From NCBI GenBank assembly GCA_022768065.1, contig JALELS010000009.1, positions 20,639 through 84,638 of the forward strand: a stretch of 64,000 nt of DNA, written 5' to 3'. The DNA is from Ruminococcus sp. GTDB lineage: Bacteria; Bacillota; Clostridia; Oscillospirales; Acutalibacteraceae. Below are positions 45,354 through 52,817 of this stretch, piece by piece. A model generated the notes under the pieces. The model saw only the letters and a list, made by a program, of their open reading frames with translations. It had not been told where the DNA came from and did no database searches. The stretch's first letter is position 1. The number at the start of each line of letters is the position of its first letter. A program made the position numbers and the translations under genes.

Positions 45354-46799
45354 ATGAATATAATTCCGAAACCGCAAAAAATTACGTTTTCCGGCAAATA
45401 TGTCCCGAAAGGCAGCGTAAACGAGAGTTTTGACGCCGATATGGGAAAAGAGGAATACTCGCTTAAAATAAACCGTGACGGCGTTTTTTTAAAGGGCGGC
45501 AGTGAGCGCGCCTTACACTATGCCGATATTACGTATAAGCAAATTCTGCGAGAGGACGGGAATATGCTCCCCGAATGTGAAATAAGGGATAAGCCCGTAT
45601 TTTCTTATCGCGGCTTTATGGTGGACGTCTGCCGTCATTTCTTTACGGTGGAGGAAATAAAAAAGATAATCGATGCGGCGGCAATGCTCAAATTCAATTA
45701 TTTTCATTTCCATCTTTCCGACGATCAGGGCTTCAGAGCCGAAATAAAAAAGCACCCGGAGCTTTCTTTGGTAGGCGGTAGCCGCGAGGGCTCACATTTC
45801 GGTAAAAAAGAAAATGATGACAGCGTTTACAGTCATTTTTATACTCGGGCACAGCTGAAAGAAATAGCCGAATACTGCAAGGAGCGGTATATCGAGGTCA
45901 TTCCCGAAATAGATATTCCCGGCCACGCAAGCGCCATACTTCAGGCGTATCCCGAGCTGTCGTGCAATAAAGAGCAGGTTAAGGCAAAAACAAGCCAGGG
46001 TATATTCAAGGATTTGCTCTGTGCCGGAAATCCAGCGACATTAAAGCTGATTTATGACATTTTAGATGAGCTTTGCGATATTTTCCCCGGCGAGTACTTC
46101 CATCTCGGCGGCGATGAAGCCCCGAAGGATAAGTGGAAAAAGTGCCCCAAATGTCAGTCAAAAATACGCGAGCTCGGGCTTAAAAACGAAGAGGAGCTGC
46201 ACTGCAGTCTTGTGAACAGAGCCGCAGAGTATCTCGAAAAAAAGGGCAGGCGTGTCATTTGCTGGAACGAAGCGGCAAACGGCGGTATCCTCGATAAAAA
46301 CATAACGCTTGCATATTGGCTTGATAAAACGGGCATATCGGTAAAGCGCGCAAATGAGGGCTGCCCCGTAATTATCGAAAAGTTTAAGCCGTATTATGCC
46401 GATTATCCGTACGGTATGTATCCTCTTAAAGATGTATATATGTTTGACCCGAAGAGCATAAAGGGCTTAACGGAAACAGGCAAAAAATCAATAGTCGGAG
46501 TGGAAACGCCGATATGGACGGAGTACATTACGGATTTTGAACGGCTTTGCTATATGTGTTTTCCGAGGTGGTTAGCCGTCGCCGATACCGCGTGGAACGG
46601 CAGAGACGAAAAGAATTACCGCGAATTTCGTCTTGCGGCAAAGTCTTACTGCGACGCGCTTAGAAAAATGGGTGTTTCTTCCGCTCCCGAATGTGATTGG
46701 GACGAGAGTCCGCAAAAGCGGCTTCGTGAAACCCTGGCGTTTGCCGATAATCTTATGACAAAGAATATGCTGCGCCAGCTTTTAAATATTGAAGAATAA
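45354..46799 (+). CDS. Glycoside hydrolase family 20 beta-N-acetylhexosaminidase
   Basis: A 481-aa enzyme releasing terminal GlcNAc or GalNAc. The GH20 catalytic pair Asp254-Glu255 lies in HLGGDEAPKDKW, and the upstream FHFHLSDDQGFR and IPEIDIPGHA motifs are conserved. A short N-terminal GH20b-like domain precedes the barrel. No signal peptide is present, so it acts on imported amino-sugar oligosaccharides, consistent with the fucose operon in a mucin- or glycan-feeding gut bacterium. ATG 45354 follows GGTGAA; the GTG at 45345 lies inside that site. Monocistronic, with its own promoter. Confidence 0.93.
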   Translation: MNIIPKPQKITFSGKYVPKGSVNESFDADMGKEEYSLKINRDGVFLKGGSERALHYADITYKQILREDGNMLPECEIRDKPVFSYRGFMVDVCRHFFTVEEIKKIIDAAAMLKFNYFHFHLSDDQGFRAEIKKHPELSLVGGSREGSHFGKKENDDSVYSHFYTRAQLKEIAEYCKERYIEVIPEIDIPGHASAILQAYPELSCNKEQVKAKTSQGIFKDLLCAGNPATLKLIYDILDELCDIFPGEYFHLGGDEAPKDKWKKCPKCQSKIRELGLKNEEELHCSLVNRAAEYLEKKGRRVICWNEAANGGILDKNITLAYWLDKTGISVKRANEGCPVIIEKFKPYYADYPYGMYPLKDVYMFDPKSIKGLTETGKKSIVGVETPIWTEYITDFERLCYMCFPRWLAVADTAWNGRDEKNYREFRLAAKSYCDALRKMGVSSAPECDWDESPQKRLRETLAFADNLMTKNMLRQLLNIEE

Positions 46800-46935
46800 A
46801 CATAAACAAATATAAATAAGCAAACCCAAACCCAAATCCAAACCAAATCCCAAACAGGTGAGAATAACCGAAAGCAGGCAAAAAACACAAATAAACAACC
46901 AAATACCGACAAGTAAAACAAACATTCGCCGAAGC
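46800..46935. repeat. Low-complexity AAACCC/AAATCC-type intergenic tract
   Basis: Strand-biased sequence almost devoid of T in its first part, with irregular repeats such as AAACCC, AAATCC and AAACAAAC. It is not convincingly coding on either strand and recalls the hexamer tract at 24478-24553. Confidence 0.65.
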
Positions 46936-46944
46936 AAAGACAAA

Positions 46945-46976
46945 AAAACGCACCCCACTTTCGTGAGGTGCGTTTT
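46945..46976. terminator. Terminator between convergent genes
   Basis: AAAACGCACC / GGTGCGTTTT hairpin. Confidence 0.85.
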
Positions 46977-47026
46977 GCTGCCTTTGCGAAAATTGATAAA
47001 GAAAGTTCTTTATCAAGGTATATGCT

Positions 47027-47272
47027 TTACAGCTCCATAACCTTATATATCGTGTATCCGGCATCTTTGGCAAGCCGAACGAATTCACTAAACCTCTGCT
47101 CAGTCACACTTTTACTGGAGAATTCTTGAATTGGCAAACTGCTCTTCGACTTTGGGTGCTTTTGAATTTCTTCTACTACATTTTTCATATATGTTATTGT
47201 TTGGCTGAACGCTTCATTATTATACTTGAAAATATACTGATTGTTTTTTGAGTCCTCTGTTTCTGTAGGCAT
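47027..47272 (-). CDS. Small protein of unknown function
   Basis: An 81-aa soluble, charged protein with no membrane segment or known motif. GGAGAAA precedes the ATG by several bases, so translation is credible. It is the most downstream gene of the minus-strand AT-rich island and is separated from the DUF6273 lipoprotein gene by 81 bases. Function unknown. Confidence 0.55.
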   Translation of the reverse strand: MPTETEDSKNNQYIFKYNNEAFSQTITYMKNVVEEIQKHPKSKSSLPIQEFSSKSVTEQRFSEFVRLAKDAGYTIYKVMEL

Positions 47273-47353
47273 ATTGCTTTCTCCTTTGATTTTAATGGAT
47301 TATTTGTTTTTTGATTGGGTATATATTCAATTTTTTTATAGAACAGTTAGTGG

Positions 47354-48829
47354 CTAGCTATCAAGATCAATCCACAAAGCCGGGCGGACATAGATTTCGA
47401 TATAACAATCAGCTTCGCATGGTATATAGTCAATATTGCCATCGTAATCAACATAAGCCTCATACCATTGATCACTTGCGGATGAGCGAAGATACCAATA
47501 TACCGTCGTGCTTTCAGGATCACCATCAAGACTGGGCGGAATTGTCTTTTTCATATAAACTGTTGGTTCACACTTCCTCGATTCACTATTGCTAAAGTAT
47601 GTTTCTGCTTCATTCTGACTTAGAAGGAAAACTTTATCATCTGTTGTAGAAGTTCCACTCTCGTGAATTCGGTTTGTAAATAACTTTGTATTTTGTATTG
47701 CGGTTTGTTCATCTAAACTAAATGCTTCATAGTAAAAACCGTTATTAAGCCAATTACGTATTTCGCTATCTTTCCATGTTAAACTTGACGATGTTGTGTA
47801 ATATTCGTGACATTCTATAGCAAATTTACTGATTAAAAGTAACGATGCTCCATTTTTATTAATAACGATCCATTCTATTGGTTCTGGTCCGTTTGAGAAG
47901 TTGTTGTCTTGCTCATAAGAGCCAAACATAATAGTGTCCCCAACCTTTGCATTTTTCCAATTGTTATCGAATTCTGTAGTAGTTAGTAAATAGTCATTCT
48001 CTCTTGGAGCAACAGTCCCTTGGCTGATATATGCTAAATCGCTAACTTTTTTATATGTTAAATTGCTACCGGGGATTTCGTTTGAACCTACTTCTATAAG
48101 ATCTACCCCTTTATGCTGAAAAACAAAATTTGTTATATTATGAATTTTCAATACTACTCTATCATTATCAGTTTCACACTCTCCATCTAATCCTTCGCCT
48201 GTTTTTTGCCAATCAAAATAACCGACTTTTTCATCCTTTACTCTGATAACAGATAAGGCTGAAGTTTTATCTTGTTCATTTACGTATAATCCTGTGATAT
48301 CGTCAGTAACTTCTGGCACATTGTTTTTAATTCTTGTTAAGGTTAATCCTCCAACAACGAGAGTATCTTTGTCTTTGAATTCGTGCAAAATAAATTTATC
48401 TTCCATTGTACCAAAAAAGTCGGATTTTATAGAAACACCTACTTTGTCTGTGCTTTGAATATAATTACCATAACTCTGTAATTCTTCGTCTGTGTAGGAA
48501 TCAGGCTCCGGAATAACATAACCACTATATCCAATGCTCTTTAATTCTGAGGTTATAATAGAGGATATATCATCATCCTCCATGGTATCTGTCATCTGAA
48601 CCGGTTTATAATTCACAGCGATTCCGTTGGGATGAAATTCCATAACAGTCCCATCGGAAGCAGACCATGTCCCTACAATATTCTCTTTGACATATTCTGT
48701 ATTGATGATTAGCTTTTCTTTGACCGTTTCTATATCTAAGGCGGTGCTTTTGGAATGGTGTTTATCATTTGAGCACCCGGAAAAAATCAAAGCTATAATA
48801 ACTACTAATAATATTCCTTTTTTCATCAT
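47354..48829 (-). CDS. Lipoprotein with a C-terminal DUF6273-like domain
   Basis: A 491-aa surface lipoprotein. The signal peptide ends in a lipobox (FSGC, Cys19). The middle part (about 40-270) has repeated beta-like segments (VGTWSASDGTVMEFHPNG) typical of small Gram-positive lipoproteins. The C-terminal part (about 300-491) starts GDTIMFGSYEQ and includes PIEWIVINK, SEIRNWLNN and DKVFLLSQNEA, the DUF6273 pattern common in Clostridia surface proteins and ending in YVRPALWI. Its biochemical role is unknown. AAGGTG precedes the ATG. It is nine bases after the 109-aa gene on the same strand. Confidence 0.8.
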   Translation of the reverse strand: MMKKGILLVVIIALIFSGCSNDKHHSKSTALDIETVKEKLIINTEYVKENIVGTWSASDGTVMEFHPNGIAVNYKPVQMTDTMEDDDISSIITSELKSIGYSGYVIPEPDSYTDEELQSYGNYIQSTDKVGVSIKSDFFGTMEDKFILHEFKDKDTLVVGGLTLTRIKNNVPEVTDDITGLYVNEQDKTSALSVIRVKDEKVGYFDWQKTGEGLDGECETDNDRVVLKIHNITNFVFQHKGVDLIEVGSNEIPGSNLTYKKVSDLAYISQGTVAPRENDYLLTTTEFDNNWKNAKVGDTIMFGSYEQDNNFSNGPEPIEWIVINKNGASLLLISKFAIECHEYYTTSSSLTWKDSEIRNWLNNGFYYEAFSLDEQTAIQNTKLFTNRIHESGTSTTDDKVFLLSQNEAETYFSNSESRKCEPTVYMKKTIPPSLDGDPESTTVYWYLRSSASDQWYEAYVDYDGNIDYIPCEADCYIEIYVRPALWIDLDS

Positions 48830-48838
48830 ACGGACACC

Positions 48839-49168
48839 TTATATACCCAAATCACATAACGAGCAGGAAGAAATATTATAATTTTTGTCAACAGTAATTT
48901 GAGCACTCATATCAACGCTTCCGCTTCCGCTGCCTTCAAGCCCTGCTCTTACTATAACCTTTGCAAATGCACCGCTGCCGCTGTCGAAACTTTGGTAGGA
49001 AGCTATTGTTACACCGTGCTTACGTTGCATATGCTCGGAGATTGCGCCTTTATACTCCGATTCATTTTTTTCGGCTCCGTTTAGTGAAGTCACAACAAAT
49101 GGTAAAGCAAGGAAAAATGCAGCAACCATTGCGCAAATAAATAATTTAAAACCATTCTTTTTTAACAT
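48839..49168 (-). CDS. Small membrane-anchored or secreted protein of unknown function
   Basis: A 109-aa protein with an N-terminal hydrophobic segment (about 8-30) acting as signal or anchor and a small extracytoplasmic domain ending in two Cys (SSCSLC). No family recognised. Same strand and close spacing to the lipoprotein gene suggest co-expression. Confidence 0.6.
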   Translation of the reverse strand: MLKKNGFKLFICAMVAAFFLALPFVVTSLNGAEKNESEYKGAISEHMQRKHGVTIASYQSFDSGSGAFAKVIVRAGLEGSGSGSVDMSAQITVDKNYNISSCSLCDLGI

Positions 49169-49197
49169 AGTACTACCCCCGTACTTTAAATAATTTT

Positions 49198-49392
49198 TTA
49201 AATAAGTTCGCTGTTGATGATATCAACAAGCTTTTTCCCGATATTTCGTGTTATATGTATCGTGTCATTAGTCGTTGTGCGTATTATCAAAATGCCGTCT
49301 ATGATTTCATATGTTGCCTCACTGTTAACAACACCGTTTAGCGTTGTTTCTGAAAGACCTGTATGCCTATCTAATTTAGTTATAATCGACAT
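49198..49392 (-). CDS. Very small protein of unknown function
   Basis: A 64-aa soluble protein without membrane segment, rich in Thr and Ile (IIDGILIIRTTTNDTIHITRN). GGGAGAA lies upstream of the ATG. It is collinear with the island genes. Function unknown. Confidence 0.5.
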   Translation of the reverse strand: MSIITKLDRHTGLSETTLNGVVNSEATYEIIDGILIIRTTTNDTIHITRNIGKKLVDIINSELI

Positions 49393-49486
49393 AAAAAATT
49401 CTCCCTAAAATCGTTAATCTGTTTTGATAAAATGTAGTAAATACAAAGATCATAATTTTTGTTATTTAAAAATTATTACTTTATGA

Positions 49487-49674
49487 TTAATGAAAGCGGT
49501 ATGTATTATAAATATCATCACGATCTACATATACAGGTCTATATCCGTATTTTGGCTTGAAAATATAATGGTACTGCCATCTAGTTTGCGATTGGGATCA
49601 GTATAGCCGATAAACATGCAGTTATCATGTGAGCTTTTTTGAAACAGCATTATAAGGCATTGGATATTCCTCAT
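49487..49674 (-). pseudogene. Decayed gene fragment downstream of the zinc-ribbon protein
   Basis: ATG 49674 opens a 49-codon frame including HDNCMFIGYTDP, which echoes the ENCTFLG segment of the zinc-ribbon protein just upstream. In another frame the same stretch ends TRWQYHYIFKPKYGYRPVYV and continues to a stop at 49487. The two frames together look like one short tail sequence broken by a frameshift. This is a tentative reading. Confidence 0.35.
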
Positions 49675-49683
49675 AATACAATA

Positions 49684-50124
49684 TTATTTGTGATGATGAT
49701 GACCAAACCCCGGATAAAAATACCCATCTCCATCCGGAACACAATTACCGTTAGCATGCGAAGCGGGATATACTTTTGCAGTACCCAAAAAAGTACAGTT
49801 TTCTTGAGTACGATTAAGATTAGTTTTTTTATTACTGCTGCTACCATTCTGCGAAATAGCAGCAAAAACGATTGTTACTATAAACACAATAACGAAACAG
49901 GTAATCAACACTACAAGATTCCTTTTGTTCTTTGAAACAAACGCCGGTGTTGTATCAACATTGTTATTCCCTTTAGCAACTTTTGACATGCTCGGCTGAG
50001 AGTCAGAAAATGAATATATATCAATATTATCAAGCTTGAAAGCGACAGGTGCGCCGCATTTAGGACAACATCTTGCTTTATCAGATATTTCCGCCGAACA
50101 TTCAGGGCATTTAATTAATGCCAT
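49684..50124 (-). CDS. Zinc-ribbon membrane protein with a His-rich C-terminus
   Basis: A 146-aa protein. A zinc ribbon at the N-terminus (CPECSAEISDKARCCPKCG, residues 6-24) is cytoplasmic, one transmembrane helix spans about 70-92, and a short extracellular tail ends in FGHHHHK. This layout recurs in Firmicute zinc-ribbon membrane proteins of unknown role, perhaps binding metal on both sides. GGAGGG supports ATG 50124. It is 13 bases after the other zinc-ribbon gene, which shares the same N-terminus, so they likely arose by duplication. Confidence 0.75.
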   Translation of the reverse strand: MALIKCPECSAEISDKARCCPKCGAPVAFKLDNIDIYSFSDSQPSMSKVAKGNNNVDTTPAFVSKNKRNLVVLITCFVIVFIVTIVFAAISQNGSSSNKKTNLNRTQENCTFLGTAKVYPASHANGNCVPDGDGYFYPGFGHHHHK

Positions 50125-50137
50125 ATTCCATACCCTC

Positions 50138-50500
50138 CTATATTTTTTCCACATAAAAGCTGGCTCCGCCGGATGAAAGACCAATAGAAAACCTACTTAC
50201 ACTATTGGCAGGAGCAAACGCCTTCTTAAACGTGGTAAATCCGCCGCTGTAACGGATATAAAATGTAGTATCCGACTTAATTTTTACTTCAAAATGATCA
50301 TTTGCCTTTAATTTTGCTACAATATTTCCGTCTTTATCTTTGATTGTATATTTTCCAAACAAGCCGATAAAATCATCAGAAGTTTGAAAAACTGCTTTTC
50401 CCTGGTTGATTTGTAGTTTAATGGGACATCCACAGTGAATACATTTCTCTGCCTTGTCAGAAATTTCATTGCCGCATTCAGGACATCTTATTAAAGCCAT
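50138..50500 (-). CDS. Zinc-ribbon protein of unknown function
   Basis: A 120-aa soluble protein. The N-terminal zinc ribbon has Cys pairs CPEC and CIHC (about 6-25); the C-terminal domain (about 35-120) is beta-rich and resembles a small Tubby-like or C2-like sandwich only in a general way. GGAAGGAAG precedes the ATG. It is the first minus-strand gene downstream of the proposed invertible promoter and so the prime candidate for phase-variable control. Confidence 0.7.
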   Translation of the reverse strand: MALIRCPECGNEISDKAEKCIHCGCPIKLQINQGKAVFQTSDDFIGLFGKYTIKDKDGNIVAKLKANDHFEVKIKSDTTFYIRYSGGFTTFKKAFAPANSVSRFSIGLSSGGASFYVEKI

Positions 50501-50602
50501 AATAAACTTCCTTCCATAAAATTAAATAAAAACCAACATTTGTTTTTCCTAATAACCAATACCCATTATAATTTTATTCCCCCTTGCTATGTCCAATTTA
50601 TC

Positions 50603-50876
50603 ACATAATCGCCATTATGTTGCAAACACCGGTACAGCGGTTGATTAAAAACTCTTGCAAATTGCACAACGGTGAAAAAAGGGCGCAGAAACACAAGCCT
50701 TATGTAAATTGTCGAAGCAGGCAATGCTGAAGGCTTTGTTATTATGCTTATAAATACAGTTTTTCGCATCTAATCTTGACTTTTTATGTCTAATATGCTA
50801 CACTAACCAATAACAAAAGTACTGAACTTTGTTTATTTATTCTTGAGCATACAACATAATGGCGATTATGTTGTAT
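50603..50876. repeat. Proposed invertible DNA element (inverton) with promoter between inverted recombination sites
   Basis: Left site 50603-50622 reads ACATAATCGCCATTATGTTG; its exact reverse complement occurs at 50852-50871. Each is itself palindromic around a four-base centre; the right site has perfect 12-base arms (ATACAACATAAT and ATTATGTTGTAT) around GGCG (50849-50876). The asymmetric centres (CGCC and GGCG) point in opposite directions, so strand exchange would invert the roughly 250 bases between. A tyrosine recombinase gene lies 35 bases away, and a promoter lies inside. Inversion itself is inferred. Confidence 0.78.
50776..50804 (+). promoter_or_regulatory. Promoter inside the invertible element, facing right in this orientation
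   Basis: -35 TTGACT (50776-50781) and -10 TACACT (50799-50804) with an exact 17-base spacer. In this orientation it reads into the 3' end of the recombinase gene, antisense. After inversion it would read left into the zinc-ribbon genes. Confidence 0.72.
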
Positions 50877-50910
50877 CCCGCTGATTTGGGCGGATTTTTT
50901 TGTTTTTAGG

Positions 50911-51753
50911 CTAAATTATCAAATGCATATTTTCCATTCTCTTGCGGTGCTCCGTGCCGGTGGAGATGATATAAATTCGTGTTGTGTTAATGCTGCTGTG
51001 ACCGAGAATATCGGCAAGCTTGGCGATGTCCTTTTCAATTCCGTAAAACACACGGGCGAACAGGTGGCGCAGGTTATGCGGATACACCTTCCCGGGGTTT
51101 ACATCTGCTTCTGCGCACAAGGCTTTCATTTCCCGCCAAATATTAGTGCGGCTTATAGGTTTGCCTGTCCGTGTCACAAAAATCATACCGCTTTTAATAT
51201 TTTGCTCTGCTGCGTAGCGGAGCAATTTTTGTTTTAGCTCCTTTACGATAAAAACCGACCGTGTTTTTGCTTTGCAGTTCACAACTGCTTCACCTTGCTT
51301 TGCCGCCTCCACCGTTATATATTGTAGTTCACTGACACGAATACCCGTGCCGCATATCGTTTGCAAAATAAGATTGAGTCGTTTATTTTTCTTGCGTTTC
51401 GCAGTTTTGCAAAGTCGTGCGTATTCTGCCTTTGTCAGTTCCCTATCTTCGGAGCAGAATACCTGCTGTTGCAGTTTTAATGATTTCACCTTTAAATCGT
51501 GCCATTCTAAAGAATTAAACAGACTGTTGATGCTTGCGAGCATAGAATTAACGCTCCGCACCGCGTAATTATTTCTCAAATATTTTTTATACGCTATCAC
51601 TTTTTCTTTTGTTATTGCTGCGTTTTCGGCGTATACCGAAAACGCTTTCACATCGCGGATGTATTTTTCAATTGTTGACGTGCTTTTCTCTTGCAACTCT
51701 AAATTTTTTCTGAAATTTTCAATAATATCTGATGTTAAAATTCGTTCTTCCAT
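50911..51753 (-). CDS. Tyrosine recombinase, probable invertase of the adjacent element
   Basis: A 280-aa phage-integrase-family recombinase with all catalytic residues: Arg139 (GTGIRVSEL), Lys163, His226 and Arg229 (HNLRHLFA), His252 (LGHSSINTT) and the nucleophile Tyr261. An N-terminal SAM-like core-binding domain (about 8-90) is present. Small single-gene recombinases of this type beside inverted repeats typically flip promoters. GGAGGTAAAAA precedes the ATG. Its 3' end faces the invertible segment; in the current orientation the element's promoter would produce antisense RNA into this gene. Confidence 0.9.
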   Translation of the reverse strand: MEERILTSDIIENFRKNLELQEKSTSTIEKYIRDVKAFSVYAENAAITKEKVIAYKKYLRNNYAVRSVNSMLASINSLFNSLEWHDLKVKSLKLQQQVFCSEDRELTKAEYARLCKTAKRKKNKRLNLILQTICGTGIRVSELQYITVEAAKQGEAVVNCKAKTRSVFIVKELKQKLLRYAAEQNIKSGMIFVTRTGKPISRTNIWREMKALCAEADVNPGKVYPHNLRHLFARVFYGIEKDIAKLADILGHSSINTTRIYIISTGTEHRKRMENMHLII

Positions 51754-51855
51754 TTTTTACCTCCGAATATTTTCTGATATTTTACCCGAAAAGTATATAA
51801 CGGATATACGGTAAGGCACTTCATTAGGCACTTGCAAAACCGAACTCGGCATAAC

Positions 51856-51880
51856 AAAAAGAGCAGACAATCGTCTGCTC
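51856..51880 (-). terminator. Hairpin/terminator between tRNA-Leu and recombinase
   Basis: GAGCAGAC-N4-GTCTGCTC perfect hairpin followed on the minus strand by TTTTTG. Confidence 0.7.
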
Positions 51881-51901
51881 GGTACATAAAATTCAGATGA
51901 A

Positions 51902-51950
51902 AAACAAAAATCGAGTATTCATAAAGTTAAATTCCTTATGAATACTCGAT
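51902..51950 (-). terminator. Terminator of tRNA-Leu
   Basis: ATCGAGTATTCATAA (51910-51924) pairing with TTATGAATACTCGAT (51936-51950), followed by T-rich sequence on the minus strand. Confidence 0.88.
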
Positions 51951-51951
51951 T

Positions 51952-52038
51952 TGGTGCCGATGACCGGACTTGAACCGGTACGGTATTGCTACCGAGGGAT
52001 TTTAAGTCCCTTGCGTCTGCCGATTTCGCCACATCGGC
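51952..52038 (-). tRNA. tRNA-Leu (anticodon UAA)
   Basis: 87 nt including an encoded CCA. Acceptor GCCGATG pairs with CATCGGC. The anticodon loop reads CTTAAAA within GGGA..TCCC. A long variable arm, as expected for leucine, and the T-arm GGTTCAAGTCC are present. A promoter and terminator flank it. Confidence 0.97.
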
Positions 52039-52055
52039 GCATTTCATGCTTTGAT

Positions 52056-52084
52056 ATTATATTAAATTAAAGACTCATTGTCAA
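52056..52084 (-). promoter_or_regulatory. Promoter of tRNA-Leu
   Basis: Minus strand consensus -35 TTGACA (52079-52084) and -10 TATAAT (52056-52061), 17-base spacer. Confidence 0.85.
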
Positions 52085-52147
52085 TAATTTACTAAAATTT
52101 TTTCAAATGCAAACAGGTATTACGCACATATTTTGCGCCGTGTTTTA

Positions 52148-52176
52148 TTGACGGCGCAAAAATTATGTAGTAAAAT
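52148..52176 (+). promoter_or_regulatory. Promoter of the cobalamin-riboswitch operon
   Basis: -35 TTGACG (52148-52153) and -10 TAAAAT (52171-52176), 17-base spacer. It overlaps one arm of a TTTTGCGCCGT / ACGGCGCAAAA hairpin at 52130-52162. The transcribed leader would be about 420 bases. Confidence 0.7.
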
Positions 52177-52269
52177 ATCAATAAGTTGTAAGATAAACTG
52201 CAAAAGCGGCGCTTTTTGTCGGTTCGTCTTTACAACCTGGGCTTATACAGTTTAATATTTGATAAAAAA

Positions 52270-52432
52270 TACGGTTTCGCGGTTCTTACCGCGAATTAAA
52301 AGGGAATCCGGTTAAAATCCGGAACAACCGCCATTACTGTGTTTGACGTAAGAGAGTCCGATCCATTGGAGTTTTCCGAGAAGGCGACTCTTCCCGTGAT
52401 GTATGGGATCATAAGTCAGGAGACCTGCCGTG
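52270..52432 (+). ncRNA. Cobalamin (B12) riboswitch aptamer
   Basis: The conserved core is readable in order: GGGAATCCGGT..AATCCGG, CAACCGCCATTACTGT, a variable peripheral region, then the B12 box AAGTCAGGAGACCTGCC at 52413-52429. When bound by a cobalamin it is expected to turn off downstream genes through the terminator at 52554-52586. This ties the surface-protein and ECF operon to B12 supply. Confidence 0.95.
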
Positions 52433-52461
52433 TTTTTATGGTTAAACACAACTTTGGTGAG

Positions 52462-52587
52462 AAGAGTGCAGCCGATTTATCAGCTTATGATTTGTGCTGT
52501 CGGTGCACTCTTTGCCCGATTGCGCAAGGTTTTTCGTTGGTTAATTTGTTGCACTCTCCCTGCTTTTCGGCAGGGAGAGATTTTTTG
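52462..52587 (+). promoter_or_regulatory. Riboswitch expression platform with terminator and competing arm
   Basis: The terminator is CTCTCCCTGC-TTTTC-GGCAGGGAGAG (52554-52579) followed by ATTTTTT. An upstream AGAGTGCA (52463-52470) can pair with TGCACTCT at 52504-52511 or with a second TGCACTCT at 52550-52557, whose end overlaps the terminator's 5' arm. Pairing with the second copy would block termination. Confidence 0.75.
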
Positions 52588-52603
52588 TGTTCGGAGGATT
52601 TTT

Positions 52604-52795
52604 ATGTTTGGCGACGACAAAGAAAAATGGGCAGTAAATGAGCTTGTGCGTAAATCCGAGGAGTTGAAAAGGCTTCCGCGAAAAGACGATTTCGATGACG
52701 CCACACGCTCGCGAATTAAGGCATTTTTAGGCCCTTGGCCGCGCGCTCTCGAAAAAGCCGGTCTTAAAACTCCCGGCGTGAAGCGCAAAAAGTAA
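52604..52795 (+). CDS. Small protein with a homing-endonuclease-associated (HNH-repeat-like) motif
   Basis: A 63-aa soluble, basic protein, first gene after the B12 riboswitch. The segment LPRKDDFDDATRSRIKAFLG, then PWPRALEKAGLK, fits the short repeat found next to HNH/homing endonucleases (a small DNA-binding helix-turn-helix-like unit). It has no nuclease domain. TCGGAGGATTTTT supports ATG 52604. Its place at the head of a B12-uptake operon suggests a small regulator, but this is inference. Confidence 0.65.
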   Translation: MFGDDKEKWAVNELVRKSEELKRLPRKDDFDDATRSRIKAFLGPWPRALEKAGLKTPGVKRKK

Positions 52796-52817
52796 AGAGT
52801 TTTGGAAGGAGTAAGGT

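Noticed and set aside
50587..50769. 60-codon minus-strand frame inside the inverton
   Set aside because: It crosses the left recombination site, lacks a ribosome binding site and has no protein-like composition.
51630..51650. Catabolite-responsive (cre-like) element
   Set aside because: A GAAAACGCTTTCA match lies inside the recombinase coding sequence with one mismatch at a conserved end and no nearby catabolic promoter.
51754..52038. tRNA-Leu as attachment site of an integrated island carried by the adjacent recombinase
   Set aside because: I found no second copy of the tRNA 3' end in 47-52 kb, and no other mobility genes; the recombinase fits the neighbouring inverton better.
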